DNA of 64,000 bases. Origin: Mycolicibacterium neoaurum VKM Ac-1815D. GTDB taxonomy: Bacteria; Actinomycetota; Actinomycetes; Mycobacteriales; Mycobacteriaceae. Location: contig NC_023036.2 of the NCBI RefSeq assembly GCF_000317305.3, positions 5,270,001 to 5,334,000 of the forward strand, read 5' to 3'. Both the position numbers and the translations under genes were made by a program. The notes under the pieces are model-generated. The model had not been told where the DNA came from. It did no database searches and saw only the letters and a list, made by a program, of their open reading frames with translations. The first letter of the stretch is position 1, and each line of letters begins with the position of its first letter. This document shows, in pieces, positions 34,659-43,298 of this stretch.

Positions 34659-35230
34659 GGACGCGGCGCGATGAGTCGGCGGGCGGCCTCGATGGCGACG
34701 CCGCGGCGGCGCGCGGTCTCGACCGCGCCCTCTGCGACAGCGTCCGGATGCGGTAGATGCGCCCATGCCAGCCCCGCCGAGAACAGCAATACCAGCAGAT
34801 CCGCGGGCCGCCAGCTCGGATCGACGTGACCGTCGGCCTGCGCCGTGCCGATGGCGGTCAGTGCCGCCTCCATGGGCGGCGCATCCTCGAACTCCGGTGC
34901 GCCCAGGTCGAATCCCTCCAGCCGCGCCCAGGTGACCATGCGCAGGTGCTCAGGCCGACGGCAGGCCAGGTCATAGACCTCGCCGACGAACTCGGCGACG
35001 TCGTCCGGACGTAGCCTGGCCGAACGGAAGAATTCGGCGCCATCGGTGACGAACACCTCGCGGAACAGCGCCTCCTTGTTGCCGAAATGCGCATAGAGGC
35101 GCTCCTTGCTGGCATGGGCGGCCCGGGCGATTCGATCGATCCGGGCGCCGGCCAGACCGTACTGCGCAAACTCGGCGCGCGCCGCGGAGAGGATGTCGTC
35201 GCGAAGCTCCGTCGTGCGTCTCACAGCCAA
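34655..35230 (-). CDS. TetR-family transcriptional regulator
   Basis: The 191-residue regulator has an N-terminal helix-turn-helix (LRDDILSAARAEFAQYG, then IDRIARAAHASKERLYAHFGNKE) and a TetR C-terminal ligand domain. It is divergent from the acyltransferase gene. The 35-bp gap contains a 24-bp near-palindrome that is very probably its operator. It probably represses itself and the acyltransferase, in response to a lipid-like ligand (inference). Confidence 0.9.
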   Translation of the reverse strand: MAVRRTTELRDDILSAARAEFAQYGLAGARIDRIARAAHASKERLYAHFGNKEALFREVFVTDGAEFFRSARLRPDDVAEFVGEVYDLACRRPEHLRMVTWARLEGFDLGAPEFEDAPPMEAALTAIGTAQADGHVDPSWRPADLLVLLFSAGLAWAHLPHPDAVAEGAVETARRRGVAIEAARRLIAPRP

Positions 35231-35236
35231 AGCATA

Positions 35237-35260
35237 ACCAGACGAACCAGTTCGTTCGGT
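35237..35260. promoter_or_regulatory. TetR operator-like palindrome
   Basis: ACC-nn-ACGAAC-nn-GTTCGT-nn-GGT is symmetric at 18 of 24 positions, with a perfect CGAAC-N2-GTTCG core (35243-35254). The core AAC-nn-GTT matches the KstR-type TetR operator pattern. It lies between the divergent TetR and acyltransferase start codons. Confidence 0.6.
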
Positions 35261-35265
35261 ACGGT

Positions 35266-36126
35266 GTGGATATGTCCGTTATGACCGACACCGCCAATCT
35301 GATGAACCAGCCCGGCCGCATCCGTGCACTACGGCGGGCCGTCGAGACCATTGCCGACGGTGCAGCACCACTCGTCGACTTGTGCCGCCCTTATGTCGAT
35401 GGACTCGATCACCTCCCTCGCGATGGCCGATTCCTGCTGGTGGGCAACCACACTCAGTCCGGAACCGAAGGGCTGCTGATTCCGTATGCGGTGCGTCGCG
35501 AACTCGGCACGCTGGTCCGACCGCTCACCGACCGCGCCTTCGGCAGGATGCCCGGCCCGGCGGCAGATCTGCTGGCCGCCTGCGGCGCCACCGTCGGCGC
35601 GCCCGAATCCGCGCGCGAACTGATGCGCCATGATCAGCCGATCCTGGTCTTCCCCGGCGGAGGCCGCGAGATCGGCAAGTTCAAGGGTGAGGAGAACACC
35701 CTGAACTGGCGGGGCCGCGCGGGGTTCGCCCGGATCGCCGCCGAGCACGACTATCCGATCGTCCCGGCCGGACTGATCGGTGGCGACGACGTATACCGGA
35801 GCTTCACCACCCGCGACGGGGCATGGGGCAGGCTCAGTGCGGCACTGTCGAGCCATATGGCGGGCAAGCCCGATATGGCGATGCCGCTGGTGCGCGGGAT
35901 CGGCCCGACAATGATCCCGCGGCCACAACGGATGTACCTGCGTTTCGCCGAGCCCATCGACTCGACCCGACCTGCCGGCGTCGCCGCCGACGACTGGGCC
36001 GAGAGCCTCAAGACTCGTACCCAGGAATCCTTGGAAGCGGTGTTGGCCCAGCTTCTTCAGATTCGCGCAGCCGATCCGTACCGGCAACTGAACCCGCTGG
36101 CCTGGCGTGATGCCGTACAGCCATGA
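35266..36126 (+). CDS. Lysophospholipid acyltransferase-family protein (PlsC-like)
   Basis: The 286-residue protein resembles glycerophospholipid acyltransferases: VGNHTQSG near residue 61-68 and the substrate-binding box FPGGGREIGK near 128-137. The catalytic box is normally N-H-x4-D. Here the Asp position holds Thr with Glu one residue later, so activity or substrate may differ. There are no obvious membrane spans beyond an amphipathic segment. An ATG three codons downstream is an alternative start. It is probably controlled by the divergent TetR. Confidence 0.78.
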   Translation: MDMSVMTDTANLMNQPGRIRALRRAVETIADGAAPLVDLCRPYVDGLDHLPRDGRFLLVGNHTQSGTEGLLIPYAVRRELGTLVRPLTDRAFGRMPGPAADLLAACGATVGAPESARELMRHDQPILVFPGGGREIGKFKGEENTLNWRGRAGFARIAAEHDYPIVPAGLIGGDDVYRSFTTRDGAWGRLSAALSSHMAGKPDMAMPLVRGIGPTMIPRPQRMYLRFAEPIDSTRPAGVAADDWAESLKTRTQESLEAVLAQLLQIRAADPYRQLNPLAWRDAVQP

Positions 36127-36165
36127 AGACGTGCAGTGATCAAGACGTGCAGTGATCAAGACGTG
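36126..36165 (+). repeat. 16-bp tandem repeat abutting tRNA-Thr 3' end
   Basis: The unit AAGACGTGCAGTGATC occurs twice in tandem (36126-36141 and 36142-36157), and a third partial copy AAGACGTG runs into the encoded CCA end of the tRNA gene. The first copy starts at the last base of the acyltransferase stop codon. Confidence 0.7.
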
Positions 36166-36239
36166 GAGCCACCCAGGGGAATCGAACCCCTGACCTATTC
36201 ATTACGAGTGAATTGCTCTACCGACTGAGCTAGGGTGGC
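36164..36239 (-). tRNA. tRNA-Thr (anticodon CGT)
   Basis: The 76-nt gene folds into a complete cloverleaf: acceptor GCCACCC/GGGTGGC, D-stem GCTC/GAGC, anticodon stem ATTCA/TGAAT with loop CTCGTAA, and T-stem AGGGG/CCCCT with TTCGATT. The CGT anticodon reads ACG threonine codons. The discriminator is T and the CCA end is encoded (36164-36166). It lies next to holB as in other mycobacteria. Confidence 0.97.
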
Positions 36240-36305
36240 GCGCCTGCCTGGGCAGGCCCGACGAGTCTACGACAGCCCCCGCCCGCGGCACGAATCAGTT
36301 GCCGT

Positions 36306-37517
36306 TCAGACGCGCAGCGCCTGCCCGACCGTCGCGACCATGGCATCGACGGCGAACTTGGGCTTCACGTTCACCGCCAGCGCCTCCCGGCACTCCAGGA
36401 CCGCCTCGATGCAGCGCAGCAGCCGATCCGGTGGCACATGGGCGGCCATCGCGCCGACCCGCTCGGCCATGTCCGGGTGATTGGCCGTCACGGTCCCCGC
36501 ACCCGCCGACACCACCAGCGCATCACGGAAATAGGTCGCCAAATCCATCAACGCCCGGTCGAGCGCGTCCCGCGAGGCGCGGGTCTGGCGCGATTTCTGC
36601 CGCTGCTCCAGCAGCTTCATCGCGCCTGCCGCACCGCGCATCGCCCCCGCCGTGCCCTTACCGGTGCCCCCGGCGCCCAGCGCGGTGCGCAGTTCCTCGG
36701 TCTCGACCTCGTTGCGGTCCACCGTCTGAGCCTTGGCCTCGGCATCGGCGGTGGTCACCAACTCCTCGGCGGCCGCGTACGCGCGGGTCGGCGTCGCCGC
36801 GTCCCGCGCCAGCCCGAGCGCCCGCTCGCGGCGCTGCCGCGACTCCGGATCGGTGGCCAGCCGGCGGGCCCGGCCCACGTGGCCACCGCTGACCGAGGCC
36901 GCCCAAGCCGCGATATCGGCCGCGATCCCGTCGCGTTCGGTGAGCACATCGGCGATCGCATCGGTCGGTGGTGTCACCAGCGCGACGTGCCTGCACCGTG
37001 ACCGCAGGGTCACCGCAATGTCCTCGGGATCCACCGACGGCGCACAAAGCAGGAACACCGTGGACGCCGGCGGCTCCTCCACCACCTTCAGCAAGGCGTT
37101 GGCCGCCCCCTCGGTGAGTCGGTCGGCGTCCTCGACGACCACGATCTGCCAGCGTCCGGTGCCCGGCCGGCGCGAGGCGATCTGCACGATCTCCCGCATC
37201 TCCTTGACCGCGATCGACAGGCCCTCGGGGATGATGCGGCGGACATCGGCGTGCGTACCCGCCATCGTCGTGGTGCACGCGCGGCATTCCCCGCAGCCCG
37301 GAACGCCCTCGGAGGTGCACTGCAGGGCCGCAGCGAAGCACACCGCGGCCACCGAACGCCCCGACCCCGGCGGACCGGTGATCAACCAGGCATGTGTCAT
37401 CCCGCCTGCGGTGAGCCCACTGTGCGAACCCACGGCACGGGCCGCCAAAGCGGCCGCCACCAGCTCTTCCTCCACATGGTGCTGGCCCACCAGAGACGAA
37501 AAAACACCGCTTCCCAC
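36306..37517 (-). CDS. holB: DNA polymerase III delta' subunit
   Basis: The 403-residue clamp-loader subunit helps open the beta clamp at replication forks. The AAA+ N-terminal domain has a P-loop-like GPPGSGRS at 48-55, with Arg in place of the Walker A Lys, consistent with a non-hydrolysing delta' subunit. A zinc-binding cysteine cluster (CGECRAC) follows. A SRC-type sensor motif is present in LRSRCRH. The C-terminal collar domain is longer than in E. coli, with a basic insert. It is divergent from the cyclase gene. Confidence 0.92.
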   Translation of the reverse strand: MGSGVFSSLVGQHHVEEELVAAALAARAVGSHSGLTAGGMTHAWLITGPPGSGRSVAAVCFAAALQCTSEGVPGCGECRACTTTMAGTHADVRRIIPEGLSIAVKEMREIVQIASRRPGTGRWQIVVVEDADRLTEGAANALLKVVEEPPASTVFLLCAPSVDPEDIAVTLRSRCRHVALVTPPTDAIADVLTERDGIAADIAAWAASVSGGHVGRARRLATDPESRQRRERALGLARDAATPTRAYAAAEELVTTADAEAKAQTVDRNEVETEELRTALGAGGTGKGTAGAMRGAAGAMKLLEQRQKSRQTRASRDALDRALMDLATYFRDALVVSAGAGTVTANHPDMAERVGAMAAHVPPDRLLRCIEAVLECREALAVNVKPKFAVDAMVATVGQALRV

Positions 37518-37597
37518 ACCTGCACCCTAGTGCCACACAAGGACACGACACGGCGACAGCGGCGCCAGAGGTCGCAACCGACCGATACGGTAAACGG

Positions 37598-39184
37598 GTG
37601 AGTGCGGAGGCCATACCGATCGGGCGCATCAGTGCGTTCGTCCGATGGGTGGCCCGTACCCCCTGGCCGGTGTTCCTGCTGGGCATGGTCCAGGCCGACA
37701 TCATCGGTGCGCTGATGGTGCTGGGGTTCCTGCGTTATGCGCTGCCCCCGGAGGATCGCGTGCAGCTCCAGGAGCTGCCCACCTTCAACCTCACCGTGTT
37801 CCTCGGCTTCCTGTTCGTGTCGTTCAGCATCGCCGCCTACGTGACGTTGCGGCTGCTGCTGCCGGTGATCCGCTGGCAGCGCCGGGACACCCTGATGGGC
37901 GATGTGGCGCCCATCAGCGAGGTCGCCCGCGCACGCGCGCTGAAGATGCCGTTCTATCGCTCGGTCATCAACGTCACCAACTGGCTGCTGGGCTCGGTGG
38001 TGTTCATCGTCGCGAGCTGGCCGGTGGCCAGCCGGTCGGCGCCGGTGGTCGCGGTGGCCTCCGCGCTGGGTGCCACGACGGTGGCCATCATCGGCTACCT
38101 GCAGTCCGAGCGGGTGCTGCGTCCGGTCGCGGTGGCCGCGCTGCGCACCGGCGTGCCGGAGAACTTCCGCGCACCTGGGGTGATCCTGCGCCAGGTGCTC
38201 ACCTGGGTGCTGTCCACCGGCGTGCCCATCCTGACGATCGTGCTGGCGGTGGTGGCCAGCAAGTTCGAGGTGCTCAAGGCGCCCGCGGACAAGCTGGCGA
38301 CCCCGATCCTGTTGTTGGCTATCGCCGCACTGCTCATCGGGTTGGTCGGCACCGTACTGGTGTCCATGTCGATCGCCGATCCGCTGCGCCAGCTGCGCTG
38401 GGCGCTCGGGGAGGTGCAGCGCGGAAACTACAACGCGCACATGCAGATCTACGATGCCAGCGAACTGGGCTTGCTGCAGGCCGGCTTCAACGACATGGTC
38501 CGCGATCTGGCCGAACGGCAGCGCCTGCGTGACCTGTTCGGCCGTTACGTCGGCGAGGACGTGGCCCGCCGGGCGCTGGAGCGCGGCACCGAGCTGGGCG
38601 GCCAGGAACGCGACGTGGCAGTGCTTTTCGTCGATCTGGTCGGCTCGACACAGCTGGCCTCCACGATCCCGGCCGCCGAGGTCGTCAACCTGCTCAACGA
38701 GTTCTTCCGGGTCATCGTGGACACCGTGAACAAACACGGCGGCTTCGTCAACAAGTTCCAAGGTGATGCCGCCCTGGCCATCTTCGGCGCGCCCATCGAA
38801 CACCCGGACGCCTCCGGTGCCGCACTGGCGGCGTCCCGTGAACTGCACGACGAGCTGATCAACGTGTTGGGCCAGACCGAATTCGGTATCGGGGTGTCGG
38901 CGGGCCGGGCCATCGCCGGGCACATCGGTGCGCAGGCCCGATTCGAGTACACCGTGATCGGCGACCCAGTCAACGAGGCCGCGCGCCTGACCGAGCTCGC
39001 CAAGCTCGAGGAGGGCCACGTGCTTGCCTCGGCGAACGCGGTCAGCAGCGCCGTCGATGCCGAAGCGCTGGCCTGGGACGTCGGCGAGATCGTCGAACTG
39101 CGAGGCCGGTCGGCGCCCACCCAGCTGGCCAGGCCCGCGGTGCGCGCCATCGCCCACGCGCCACAGCCCGAGCCCAGCAGCTGA
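37598..39184 (+). CDS. Membrane-bound class III adenylate cyclase with HAMP domain (Rv3645-like)
   Basis: The 528-residue protein has an N-terminal membrane region of about six spans and a HAMP linker (SMSIADPLRQLRWALGEV). A class III nucleotide cyclase domain (about 340-510) follows, with metal-binding VLFVDLVGSTQLAS, KFQGDAALAIFG, and the transition-state region YTVIGDPVNEAARL. It makes cAMP from ATP at the inner membrane. The cAMP receptor gene crp is in the same window. The start is GTG. Confidence 0.93.
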   Translation: MSAEAIPIGRISAFVRWVARTPWPVFLLGMVQADIIGALMVLGFLRYALPPEDRVQLQELPTFNLTVFLGFLFVSFSIAAYVTLRLLLPVIRWQRRDTLMGDVAPISEVARARALKMPFYRSVINVTNWLLGSVVFIVASWPVASRSAPVVAVASALGATTVAIIGYLQSERVLRPVAVAALRTGVPENFRAPGVILRQVLTWVLSTGVPILTIVLAVVASKFEVLKAPADKLATPILLLAIAALLIGLVGTVLVSMSIADPLRQLRWALGEVQRGNYNAHMQIYDASELGLLQAGFNDMVRDLAERQRLRDLFGRYVGEDVARRALERGTELGGQERDVAVLFVDLVGSTQLASTIPAAEVVNLLNEFFRVIVDTVNKHGGFVNKFQGDAALAIFGAPIEHPDASGAALAASRELHDELINVLGQTEFGIGVSAGRAIAGHIGAQARFEYTVIGDPVNEAARLTELAKLEEGHVLASANAVSSAVDAEALAWDVGEIVELRGRSAPTQLARPAVRAIAHAPQPEPSS

Positions 39185-39194
39185 CGCCTTCCGG

Positions 39195-42041
39195 CTAAGC
39201 CTTCTTGGCGGCTTTCTTGGCCGGTGCTTTCTTGGCGGGAGCCTTCTTGACCGCCGCCTTCTTCGCGGTCGTCTTCTTGGCCGCAGCCTTCTTGGTGGCC
39301 TTCTTCACCGGACCGCGGGCACGCCGATCGGCCAGCAGTTCCGAGGCGCGTTCGTCGGTGATCGAGAGGACATCGTCACCCTTGCGCAGGCTGGCGTTGG
39401 TCTCCCCATCGGTGACGTACGGTCCGAACCGGCCGTCCTTGATGACCATCGGCTTACCCGAGGCGGCATCGTTGCCCAGCTCACGCAGCGGCGGGGTGGC
39501 CGCACCCTGACGGCCGCGCCGCTTCGGTTCGGCGTAGATCGCCAGGGCCTCGTCGAGGGTGATGGTGAACATCTGCTCTTCGGTCGCCAGCGAACGAGAG
39601 TCGGTGCCGCGCTTGAGGTATGGCCCGTAGCGGCCGTTCTGCGCGGTGATCTCCTCACCGTTGGCGGGGTCGACACCGACCACGCGGGGCAGTGAGAGCA
39701 GTTTGAGCGCGTCGTCAAGGGTCACCGTCTCCAGATCCATGGAGCGCAGCAGTGAGCCGGTGCGCGGCTTGGGTCCGGTGGGCTTCTTGCCCTTCTTCGC
39801 CGGCGACCCCGCGCTGCCGTCATCGGGATCCTCGGGCTCGGGCAGCACCTCGGTGACATAGGGCCCGAAACGTCCGTCCTTGGCCACGATCTCGTGCCCG
39901 GATTCCGGATCGACGCCGAGGGAGCGACCCTCTTGCGGTGTCGCAAAAGCCTTTTCGGCGAGCTCAAGGGTGAGTTCGTCGGGTGTCAGCTCGTCCTTGA
40001 GATTGGCGCGCTGCGGCTTGAGTTCACCCGGGTTGTCCGGGTCTTCGATCATCCGCTCCAGGTAGGGGCCATTACGTCCGACGCGCACATTGATGGCGCG
40101 ACCCTGGTCATCGTCGAAGAGCTTGATGGAGTTGACCAGTCGCGCGTCGATCTCCTCAAGGTTGCCGCCGACCAACTGCTTGAGCCCACCGGCCCGCGCG
40201 ATCGAGCCGTCCACACCATGCTCGCCACCGAAGTAGAAGTTGTTGAGCCAGTTGGTGCGTCGCTCGTTGCCGGAGGCGATCGCGTCGAGCTCGTCCTCCA
40301 TCGCGGCGGTGAAGTCGTAATCCACCAGCCTGCCGAAATGTTGTTCCAACAGGCCGATCACGGCGAACGCGACCCAGGACGGCACCAGTGCGCTGCCCTT
40401 CTTGTGCACGTAGCCACGGTCCTGGATGGTCTTGATGATCGACGAGTACGTCGACGGACGACCGATGCCGAGTTCTTCGAGCGCCTTGATCAGCGAGGCC
40501 TCGGTGTAGCGCGCGGGGGGTGAGGTGGTGTGCCCGTCGGCGGTCAGGTCCGCGGCATCGACCCGCTGCCCCTGCGTCAGGTTGGGCAACCTGCTCTCGG
40601 CGTCATCGGATTCACCGCCGGCCTGATCGTCGATGCTCTCGACATAGGCCTTCAGGAAGCCGGGGAAGGTCAGGGTACGACCGGAGGCGTTGAAGACGAC
40701 CTGCTCGCCCGAACTGGCGGCGCCTGCGATGCGCAGGCTCAGCGTGGTACCGCGGGCATCGGCCATCTGCGAGGCAACGGTGCGCTGCCAGATCAGCTCG
40801 TAGAGCCGGAACTCGTCGGCCTCCAGCGCGCTGTGCAGCTGGCCGGGGGTCTGGAACACGTCACCGGACGGGCGGATCGCCTCGTGCGCCTCCTGCGCGT
40901 TCTTGACCTTGCGGGTGTACTGACGCGGCGTCGGATGGACATACTCCGCGCCGTAGAGGTCCCGGGCCTGGTTACGGGCGGCATTGATCGCCGACTCCGA
41001 CAGCGTCGTGGAGTCGGTACGCATATAGGTGATGTAGCCGTTCTCGTACAACCGCTGCGCGATGCTCATGGTGCGCTCGGAGGAGAACCGCAGTTTCCGG
41101 CCGGCCTCCTGCTGCAACGTCGACGTCATGAACGGTGCATAGGGCTTGCGGGTGTAGGGCTTCTGCTCCACCGAGGACACGGCAAGTTGCGCGCCACGCA
41201 GGCCGTTGGCCAGGCTGGTCGCGCCGGCCTCGTCGAGGACGAGCACCTCGTCGGGGCGTTTGACCGCGCCGAGGGAGTCGAAATCACGTCCGGCGGCGAC
41301 CCGGCGGCCGTCGACGGTGTTGAGCCGGGCGGTGAACCGCGGCGGCGACGCGTCCGGATCGGACACAGAGGCGTCCAGCTCGGCGCTGACATCCCAGTAT
41401 CCGGCGCTGCGGAACGCCATGCGCTCACGCTCGCGCTGCACGATGATGCGGGTCGCCACCGACTGCACCCGGCCTGCCGAGAGCTTGGGGGCGACCTTCT
41501 TCCACAGCACCGGGGACACCTCGTAGCCGTAGAGGCGGTCGAGGATGCGGCGGGTTTCCTGGGCGTCGACAAGGTCGATGTCCAGATCACGCGGGTTTTC
41601 GGCGGCGGCCCGGATGGCCGGCTCGGTGATCTCGTGGAAGACCATCCGCTTGACCGGGACGCGCGGTTTCAGCGTCTCCAGCAGGTGCCAGGCGATGGCT
41701 TCACCCTCGCGGTCACCGTCGGTGGCGAGGTAGAGCTCGTCGACATCCTTGAGCAGTTCCTTGAGCTCGGTGACCGTGGCCTTCTTGTCCGGACTCACGA
41801 TGTAGAGCGGTTCGAAGTCGGCGTCGACGTTCACCCCGAGCCGCGCCCACGGCTCGGACTTGTACTTGGCCGGGACATCGGCGGCTGCGCGTGGCAGGTC
41901 TCGGATGTGGCCGCGGGAGGATTCGACTATGTAGTTGGAGCCCAGATAGCCGGCGATCTTGCGCGCTTTGGTCGGCGACTCGACAATTACGAGACGCCGA
42001 ACGGTACCGGTGCCTCCCCGGCTCCGGTCGTCGTCAGCCAC
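39195..42041 (-). CDS. topA: DNA topoisomerase I
   Basis: This type IA topoisomerase of 948 residues relaxes negative supercoils. The TOPRIM domain starts at LVIVESPTKARKI with the DGDREGEAIAWH metal site, and the active-site Tyr lies in ITYMRTDSTTLSE. C-terminal repeats lack zinc cysteines, as in other mycobacteria. The last 35 or so residues form a Lys/Ala-rich tail of KKA/KKAPA repeats that binds DNA and aids processivity. The start is GTG. It is convergent with the cyclase gene, 10 bp apart. Confidence 0.96.
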   Translation of the reverse strand: MADDDRSRGGTGTVRRLVIVESPTKARKIAGYLGSNYIVESSRGHIRDLPRAAADVPAKYKSEPWARLGVNVDADFEPLYIVSPDKKATVTELKELLKDVDELYLATDGDREGEAIAWHLLETLKPRVPVKRMVFHEITEPAIRAAAENPRDLDIDLVDAQETRRILDRLYGYEVSPVLWKKVAPKLSAGRVQSVATRIIVQRERERMAFRSAGYWDVSAELDASVSDPDASPPRFTARLNTVDGRRVAAGRDFDSLGAVKRPDEVLVLDEAGATSLANGLRGAQLAVSSVEQKPYTRKPYAPFMTSTLQQEAGRKLRFSSERTMSIAQRLYENGYITYMRTDSTTLSESAINAARNQARDLYGAEYVHPTPRQYTRKVKNAQEAHEAIRPSGDVFQTPGQLHSALEADEFRLYELIWQRTVASQMADARGTTLSLRIAGAASSGEQVVFNASGRTLTFPGFLKAYVESIDDQAGGESDDAESRLPNLTQGQRVDAADLTADGHTTSPPARYTEASLIKALEELGIGRPSTYSSIIKTIQDRGYVHKKGSALVPSWVAFAVIGLLEQHFGRLVDYDFTAAMEDELDAIASGNERRTNWLNNFYFGGEHGVDGSIARAGGLKQLVGGNLEEIDARLVNSIKLFDDDQGRAINVRVGRNGPYLERMIEDPDNPGELKPQRANLKDELTPDELTLELAEKAFATPQEGRSLGVDPESGHEIVAKDGRFGPYVTEVLPEPEDPDDGSAGSPAKKGKKPTGPKPRTGSLLRSMDLETVTLDDALKLLSLPRVVGVDPANGEEITAQNGRYGPYLKRGTDSRSLATEEQMFTITLDEALAIYAEPKRRGRQGAATPPLRELGNDAASGKPMVIKDGRFGPYVTDGETNASLRKGDDVLSITDERASELLADRRARGPVKKATKKAAAKKTTAKKAAVKKAPAKKAPAKKAAKKA

Positions 42042-42152
42042 CTTCTTCTACTCTCCACTTCTTTGTTGCCTGGCGGTATCTGTCACCGCAGGCAACTGAC
42101 AATTTCGCATCCAGGACGGGCATGTGCAAACTGGCTCGCCCGCCGGACGGCC

Positions 42153-42734
42153 TCATATTCTCGGCCAATGTGCAAACGCTTCGGCATCACCGGGGGGTTC
42201 CCCGACGTTCTCGACCAGGCGTGACAGCCGTCGTCGACCGCTCACCCGCAACGCCGGACGCGGTCCGCGAGTACCGATCAGCGTCGGTGCGATTCCCACC
42301 CGCATCAGCGCCGATGCCAACGTGGCGTGGGTATCCGGCGCATGCGGATCCAATCCCAGCAAGTACCGGTCGGCGGCCTCGGGCACCCCGGCGGCCAGCG
42401 TCCAGGCACGCAGCGCACGCGGGCCGGGCACCCAGCTACCCGGCACCGTCTTGACCGCGCCGCGGGTCCAGGCTCCCGCGATATCGACCACGCGGGAGTC
42501 CAGCGCGGTGCGCACCAGGGGGTTGTCCTCCTCGGTGCGGGTCAGCTCGGGGGTCAGCCCGGCTTCGGCGATCATCTCGGCAAGCCCCTGGGCGCGCCAC
42601 CACTTGTCGACCACCACCGACAGCCGCGCCTGCCCACCGACGGACACCACCTGTCCCTGGGCGGCCAGCAGGCCGGTCAGGTCGGCGATGGTCGGGGGCA
42701 CCGACTCCGCCGAGAAGAAGGACAGTTGGCTCAC
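42153..42734 (-). CDS. Conserved mycobacterial hypothetical protein (Rv3647c-like)
   Basis: The 193-residue soluble protein has no named domain that I recognise. It is the positional match to Rv3647c between topA and cspA, and a length close to 192 supports the GTG start at 42734. The longer upstream frame runs through the cspA terminator and is rejected. The sequence is basic at its C-terminus (RVSGRRRLSRL) and may bind nucleic acid, which is only a guess. Confidence 0.75.
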   Translation of the reverse strand: MSQLSFFSAESVPPTIADLTGLLAAQGQVVSVGGQARLSVVVDKWWRAQGLAEMIAEAGLTPELTRTEEDNPLVRTALDSRVVDIAGAWTRGAVKTVPGSWVPGPRALRAWTLAAGVPEAADRYLLGLDPHAPDTHATLASALMRVGIAPTLIGTRGPRPALRVSGRRRLSRLVENVGEPPGDAEAFAHWPRI

Positions 42735-42794
42735 ATGTTCGACACTATCCGTGGTGGCCGAGACGTCGGTGCAATGGCACGGTCGGATACGAAA

Positions 42795-42819
42795 ACACCC
42801 CCGGCCGGGCCGGGGGTGT
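42795..42819 (-). terminator. Intrinsic terminator of cspA
   Basis: ACACCCCCGG (42795-42804) and CCGGGGGTGT (42810-42819) form a 10-bp perfect stem with a 5-nt loop. On the minus strand it is followed by TTTT, 18 bp beyond the cspA stop. This is a textbook intrinsic terminator, rare in such GC-rich genomes. Confidence 0.88.
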
Positions 42820-42837
42820 CTTCGGTGTTGCGTTGGC

Positions 42838-43041
42838 TCAGACGGCGCGGACGCCGGTCGCCTGGGGGCCCTTGGGGCTCTGGCCGACCTCGAACTCAAC
42901 CTTCTGGTTTTCCTCCAGGGTGCGGAAGCCCGACCCCTGGATCTCCGTGTAGTGGACAAAAACGTCAGCGGAGCCGTCCTCGGGGGCGATGAAGCCGAAG
43001 CCCTTCTCCGCGTTGAACCACTTCACAGTTCCCTGTGGCAT
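42838..43041 (-). CDS. cspA: Cold shock protein
   Basis: This 67-residue single cold-shock domain protein has the RNA-binding motifs KGFGFI (RNP1) and VFVHY (RNP2). It acts as an RNA chaperone. The N-terminus MPQGTVKWFNAEKGFG is characteristic of actinobacterial CspA. The 257 bp upstream is gene-free and probably holds a long 5' leader of the kind that regulates csp genes. The transcript ends at the terminator just downstream. Confidence 0.96.
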   Translation of the reverse strand: MPQGTVKWFNAEKGFGFIAPEDGSADVFVHYTEIQGSGFRTLEENQKVEFEVGQSPKGPQATGVRAV

Positions 43042-43298
43042 CTTTCGTACTTTCCTTCTCTTACCGGGTGCGGTCCACCGACGTCCGGTGTACCGGGCCC
43101 GTTCCGACCGCTTACCAACGCGTGTGTCGTCGGAACTCGACCCGACCTACAACCCTCGCAGGAACCGCGATCGCAACGACGATCCTGCGGGTGCAAAAAC
43201 ACGAACACAGAAGCTGCGACCACCTTCAGTCAACCACGTTCAACGCGCCAGCAACAGTCTCGGCACGATCAAGTAGTCAACAATTCACCTGGGGATAC
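43042..43298. other. Gene-free region: cspA leader and divergent promoters
   Basis: This 257-bp stretch separates the divergent cspA and helicase genes. On the minus strand TTGACT near 43275-43280 is a possible -35 element for cspA, without a convincing -10 at normal spacing. AAAG-rich runs just upstream of the cspA start include its ribosome-binding site (AGAAGGAAAG). No further gene is seen. Confidence 0.5.

Noticed and set aside
42735..42959. N-terminal extension of the Rv3647c-like protein
   Set aside because: The frame passes through the cspA terminator and is Arg/Ser-rich noise; the GTG at 42734 gives the family length.
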